Shown here: positions 60,942-64,000 of the stretch, in pieces
Layout of the letters: each line of letters begins with the position of its first letter
Position numbering within the stretch: the stretch's first letter is position 1
Assembly (NCBI RefSeq): GCF_003634695.1
Contig: NZ_RBWV01000012.1
Coordinates: 186,001-250,000 of the forward strand
DNA: 64,000 bases
Source: Motilibacter peucedani
GTDB lineage: Bacteria > Actinomycetota > Actinomycetes > Motilibacterales > Motilibacteraceae
Direction of reading: 5' to 3'
Made by a program: the position numbers and the translations under genes
The notes under the pieces: generated by a model
Told to the model about the DNA's origin: nothing
Databases searched by the model: none
What the model saw: the letters and a program-made list of their open reading frames with translations, nothing else

Positions 60942-62249
60942 GTGCGTCGCCTCATCCCCGTCGTGGCCGTCGTCGGCCTCGCGTCGGCGCTGTTCCTCGG
61001 TGCCGGCATCGGCTGGCCCTCGACACGGCAGTCACCGCCCACGGTCGCCGACTCCGGGGTCGCCGGTCGGGCGTCCGGGGACCCTGCCTCGGTCATCGCC
61101 TCGCTGCAGGCCCACCTGCGGGCGCAGCCGAAGGACGCCTCGTCGTGGGCTGCTCTCGGGTCCGAGTACGTCGCACAGGCCCGGGTGACGAGCGAACCGA
61201 CGTACTACCCGAAGGCCCAGGAGGCGCTCGAGACCTCGCTGCGCGTCCAGCCCGTCGACAACGTCGACGCCTCCATCGGCATGGCCGCGCTGACCGCCGC
61301 GCGGCACGACTTCACCGCTGCGCTCGCGTGGTCGCGCAAGGCGCTCGACATCTCGCCCACGAGCCCCGGCGCGCTCGAGGTGCAGGTCGACGCCCTGGAC
61401 GAGCTCGGTCGCTACGACGAGGCGCTCAAGGCGGCGCACGCCGCCGACGACGTGCGCCCCGGGGTGCCGACGTTCACCCGCCTGTCCTACATCGCCGAGC
61501 TGCACGGCGACACCCGAGAGGCGCGCCGGCTCATGACGCTGGCGCTCGAGAACGCCACGCTGCCCGACGACAAGGCCTTCGCCCACTTCCACCTCGGCCA
61601 GCTGGCGAAGCAGGACGGCGACAGCCGCACGGCAGCCACGGAGTACGCCGCGGCGCTGCGCGCGGAACCCGGCTACGTCCCCGCCATGGCCTACCAGGCG
61701 GTGCTCTACGGCTCCTCCGGCCAGGTCTCGAAGGCCGAGGCGCTGTGGCAGACGGTCGTCGACAAGATGCCGATCCCGGAGTACCTGCTGGCCTACGGCG
61801 AGCTGCTCGAGTCGCAGGGGCGCAAGGCCGAGGCGCAGGACCAGTACGCAGTGGTGGCCGCCAGCGCGGAGCTGGCGCGGGCGAACGGCGTCGACTACGA
61901 CCTCGAGATCGCCCACTACGAGGCGGACCACGGCTCACCGGCCGAGGCGCTGAGGGTGGCGAAGGCCGAGTGGGCCCGCCGCCACAGCATCTCCTCGGCC
62001 GACGCGCTCGGCTGGGCCCTCCATGCGGCCGGCCGTGACCGGGAGGCGCTGCCCTACCTCGTCCAGGCGAACCGTCTGGGCACCAAGGACTCCCGCGTCC
62101 TCTACCACCTGGGCATGGCGCAGAAGGGCGCCGGCCAGCGAGCCGCCGCCGTGAAGACGCTGCGCCGCGCGCTCGCGCTCGACCCGACCTTCTCGCCGCT
62201 CTACGCGCCCGCCGCGCGCCGGGCACTGACCGCCCTGGGGGCCACGTGA
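60942..62249 (+). CDS. Membrane-anchored TPR-repeat protein
   Basis: A 435-residue protein. One N-terminal membrane segment (LIPVVAVVGLASALFLGAGI) is followed by about eight tetratricopeptide repeats outside, e.g. ALGSEYVAQARVTSE, ALAWSRKALDISPTSPGALE, ALDELGRYDEALKAAHAADD, AFAHFHLGQLAKQDGDSRTA and AAAVKTLRRALALDPTFSPL. It probably scaffolds a surface complex. GTG 60942 has GAGGAG 6 nt upstream. Its TGA overlaps the GTG of the nickel-type exporter, so these two are surely coupled. Confidence 0.88.
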   Translation: MRRLIPVVAVVGLASALFLGAGIGWPSTRQSPPTVADSGVAGRASGDPASVIASLQAHLRAQPKDASSWAALGSEYVAQARVTSEPTYYPKAQEALETSLRVQPVDNVDASIGMAALTAARHDFTAALAWSRKALDISPTSPGALEVQVDALDELGRYDEALKAAHAADDVRPGVPTFTRLSYIAELHGDTREARRLMTLALENATLPDDKAFAHFHLGQLAKQDGDSRTAATEYAAALRAEPGYVPAMAYQAVLYGSSGQVSKAEALWQTVVDKMPIPEYLLAYGELLESQGRKAEAQDQYAVVAASAELARANGVDYDLEIAHYEADHGSPAEALRVAKAEWARRHSISSADALGWALHAAGRDREALPYLVQANRLGTKDSRVLYHLGMAQKGAGQRAAAVKTLRRALALDPTFSPLYAPAARRALTALGAT

Positions 62250-63844
62250 CGCTCTCGATCCGCCGCGCGCTGCTGCTCGCCGGTGTCACGGCGGCCGCCG
62301 TCGTGGTGCCCGCTGCCGCGGCGAGTGCCCATCCGCTGGGCAACTTCACGGTCAACTCCTACTCGGGCGTGGTGGTCTCGCCGAGCGAGGTGCGCGTCGA
62401 CCACGTCATGGACTACGCCGAGATCCCCACCGTGCAGCAGAAGCGCGCCATCGGCGGGAACCTCGCCGCCTACGCCCCGAAGGCCTGCGCCGCCCAGGCG
62501 TCCCTGCTCGGCGTCACCGTCTCCGCGCAGCCGGTCGCGCTCACGGTGCACGGGGCCACCGCGCAGCTGCTGCCCGGCGCCGCCGGCCTGCAGACCCTGC
62601 GCCTCGAGTGCGACCTGCGCGCGGCCGTCGAGCTCGAGGAGGCCACTGAAGTCCGCTTCACCGACCGCGCCGCCGCCGACCACGTCGGCTGGCACGAGGT
62701 CACGGTCCGCGGCGACTCCGCGACGGTGTCCCGCAGCGACGCCCCGGCCACCAGCGTGAGCAACCGGCTCACCGCGTACCCGCAGGACATGCTCAAGTCA
62801 CCGGAGGACCGGCGCTCCGCCCGCTTCACCGCCACACCCGGCGGTGCGCGGCTGCTCGAGCCGACCGGCCAGGTCGCGCTGGTGTCGCGGCCTGCCGATG
62901 CGCTGTCGAACGCCTTCACCTCCTTGGTCGGCGAGGGCGGGGTAGGCACGGGTGCGGTGGTGCTCGCGCTGCTGCTGGCCGCCGCCATCGGTGCCGCGCA
63001 CGCCGTCGCCCCCGGCCACGGCAAGACCGTCATGGCGTTCTACCTCGCCGGGCGGCAGGCCCGCTCGCTGCGCGCCGCATTCACGGTGGGCACGACCGTC
63101 ACGCTGACCCACACGGCGGGCGTGCTCGTCCTGGGGCTGCTCGTGAGCACAGGTGCGGCGTTCACGCCGGCCCACGCGTACCCCTGGCTCAGCATGCTCA
63201 GCGGTCTGCTCGTCGTCGCCGTCGGGCTCAACCTCGTGAGGCAGGTGCGTCGCGGACGGGGCCACGAGCACCTGCACGGTGAGCACTCCCACGGCGAGCA
63301 CTCCCACGGCGGCCACACGCACTCGCACGGAGGGCACACCCACTTGCACGGCGGCCACTCGCACGGTCCTGTCCCAGCGCCGCTGGCGCGTCAGGCGGTG
63401 CTCGTACGCGGTGGCACCTCTGCCACGACGCTGACCCTCCCGACCCAGCTGTCATCGCCGGAGGCCGAGCCGGAGCCGCACCCGCACTCCCACGACGAGG
63501 TCGACGAGAAGCCGCGCCGGTCGGGGCTGGTGGCGATGGGCCTCGCCGGCGGCCTGGTGCCCAGCCCGACTGCCGTGGTCGTCCTGCTCGGCGCCGTGGC
63601 GACCGGGCACTGGTGGCTCGGCGTGGTGCTCGTGGTCGCGTTCGGTCTGGGCATGGCGGTGACGCTGACCGCGGTGGGCATCGCGGTGGCGACCGCGGGG
63701 GAGCGGCTGACGCTCGCCGGCACGGGTACGTCGCGGCTGGCCCGCGCCGCAGGGCCGGTGCTGCGCTGGGCGCCCGCGCTGGCTGCGGTGGGCGTCTGCA
63801 CGCTCGGTGTGGTCGTGGTCGTGCGGGGGCTGCTGGCGCTGTGA
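62246..63844 (+). CDS. NicO/RcnA-type metal exporter with His-rich loop
   Basis: A 532-residue membrane protein. A signal segment (residues 1-28) ends in ASAHPLGNFTVN, followed by an outer domain of about 190 residues with cysteines. The membrane core has GAAHAVAPGHGKTVMAFYLA (about 248-267, the NicO/HoxN-type motif), SLRAAFTVGTTVTLTHTAGV and GLAGGLVPSPTAVVVLLGAV. Between them lies a long histidine-rich loop (HEHLHGEHSHGEHSHGGHTH, then HLHGGHSHG) and EPHPHSHDE. This fits nickel/cobalt or other metal export. GTG 62246 overlaps the TPR stop by 4 nt. Confidence 0.88.
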   Translation: MTLSIRRALLLAGVTAAAVVVPAAAASAHPLGNFTVNSYSGVVVSPSEVRVDHVMDYAEIPTVQQKRAIGGNLAAYAPKACAAQASLLGVTVSAQPVALTVHGATAQLLPGAAGLQTLRLECDLRAAVELEEATEVRFTDRAAADHVGWHEVTVRGDSATVSRSDAPATSVSNRLTAYPQDMLKSPEDRRSARFTATPGGARLLEPTGQVALVSRPADALSNAFTSLVGEGGVGTGAVVLALLLAAAIGAAHAVAPGHGKTVMAFYLAGRQARSLRAAFTVGTTVTLTHTAGVLVLGLLVSTGAAFTPAHAYPWLSMLSGLLVVAVGLNLVRQVRRGRGHEHLHGEHSHGEHSHGGHTHSHGGHTHLHGGHSHGPVPAPLARQAVLVRGGTSATTLTLPTQLSSPEAEPEPHPHSHDEVDEKPRRSGLVAMGLAGGLVPSPTAVVVLLGAVATGHWWLGVVLVVAFGLGMAVTLTAVGIAVATAGERLTLAGTGTSRLARAAGPVLRWAPALAAVGVCTLGVVVVVRGLLAL

Positions 63845-63851
63845 GGAGCCG

Positions 63852-64000
63852 CTAGCCCGTCACGATGTGGCGGCTGACCAGCGGGTCGACGGCCACCGGC
63901 ACCGGCGTCCCGTCGGCGGTCACGCCGGCCACCGGCAGCCAGATGACGAACGTGCTGCCGACGCCCGGCGCTGAGTGCACGGCCACCGTGCCGCCGTGGC
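63852..64000 (-). CDS. Histidine kinase C-terminus (partial)
   Basis: The last 48 codons of a gene that begins right of the window. The visible part reads GGTVAVHSAPGVGSTFVIWL, the typical end of the HATPase_c domain (G2 box and last strand), then a short tail ending VSRHIVTG and TAG 63852-63854. It converges on the metal exporter with a 7-nt gap. The input domain and partner are outside. Confidence 0.85.
   Translation of the reverse strand, partial: HGGTVAVHSAPGVGSTFVIWLPVAGVTADGTPVPVAVDPLVSRHIVTG

Overview
The window is chromosomal DNA from a very GC-rich actinomycete. Codon third positions are almost all G or C, GTG starts are common, and the order of housekeeping genes (lepA, hemW, hrcA-dnaJ-rsmE, HIT-phoH-ybeY-CBS-cda-era, leuA, recO-uppS, glyS, dusB-dgt-dnaG-sigma) is the conserved actinobacterial backbone. 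I cannot name the genus. There is no prophage, transposase, plasmid function or CRISPR array; accessory genes sit as single genes or short operons between the backbone blocks.

Layout. 1-9 kb: the end of lepA; an intergenic array of a GCGGTAGC palindrome arm; a membrane GAF-GGDEF-EAL protein in a two-gene unit with a tryptophan-rich subtilisin; hemW; DUF4870 and DUF3097 genes; and a 55-codon gene. 8-11 kb: hrcA-dnaJ-rsmE behind a CIRCE operator. 11-17 kb: a Tat-exported PHP-domain protein with a histidine-rich leader, an MFS transporter, an ECF sigma factor coupled to a membrane DUF4232 protein, and a lipoprotein hydrolase. 17-24 kb: a sugar operon (GH127 beta-L-arabinofuranosidase, binding protein, two permeases) divergent from a LacI regulator. 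23.6-28 kb: HIT-phoH-ybeY-CBS-cda-era, mostly with 4-nt start/stop overlaps. 28-36.6 kb: a second subtilisin, a divergent PNPOx/MocR pair, leuA with a leucine leader peptide, recO, uppS and a ZIP transporter. 36.6-46.5 kb: an ABM-like protein, glyS, a Vsr/AbiEi-like gene flanked by two near-identical long palindromes, dusB, dgt, a secreted Thr-Pro-repeat protein, dnaG and a sigma-70 factor. 46.5-52.6 kb: topoisomerase IB, small stress-type proteins, tRNA-Asn, tRNA-Met, a SUKH-family gene and two secreted proteins. 52.6-64 kb: a second GGDEF-EAL protein, UspA, an RsbQ/RsbP pair, a sirtuin, a membrane hydrolase with a probable CTG start, a DUF4331-TPR-NicO cluster, and the C-terminus of a histidine kinase.

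Themes. At least fourteen genes lack a Shine-Dalgarno sequence but have a TAnnnT-like (or CAGnnT) -10 hexamer 6-9 nt before the start codon, which points to widespread leaderless transcription. Signalling is rich: two dual-domain c-di-GMP proteins, an ECF unit, an RsbQP energy-stress module and a histidine kinase. Several intergenic spaces hold long perfect inverted repeats without T-tracts. The strongest candidates for something undescribed are the paired 57-bp palindromes around the Vsr-like gene, the W-rich subtilisin paired with a c-di-GMP enzyme, the DUF4331-TPR-NicO cluster, and the overlapping leaderless MocR/PNPOx promoter with its operator-like palindrome. All coordinates and families were read by eye; no database search was run.
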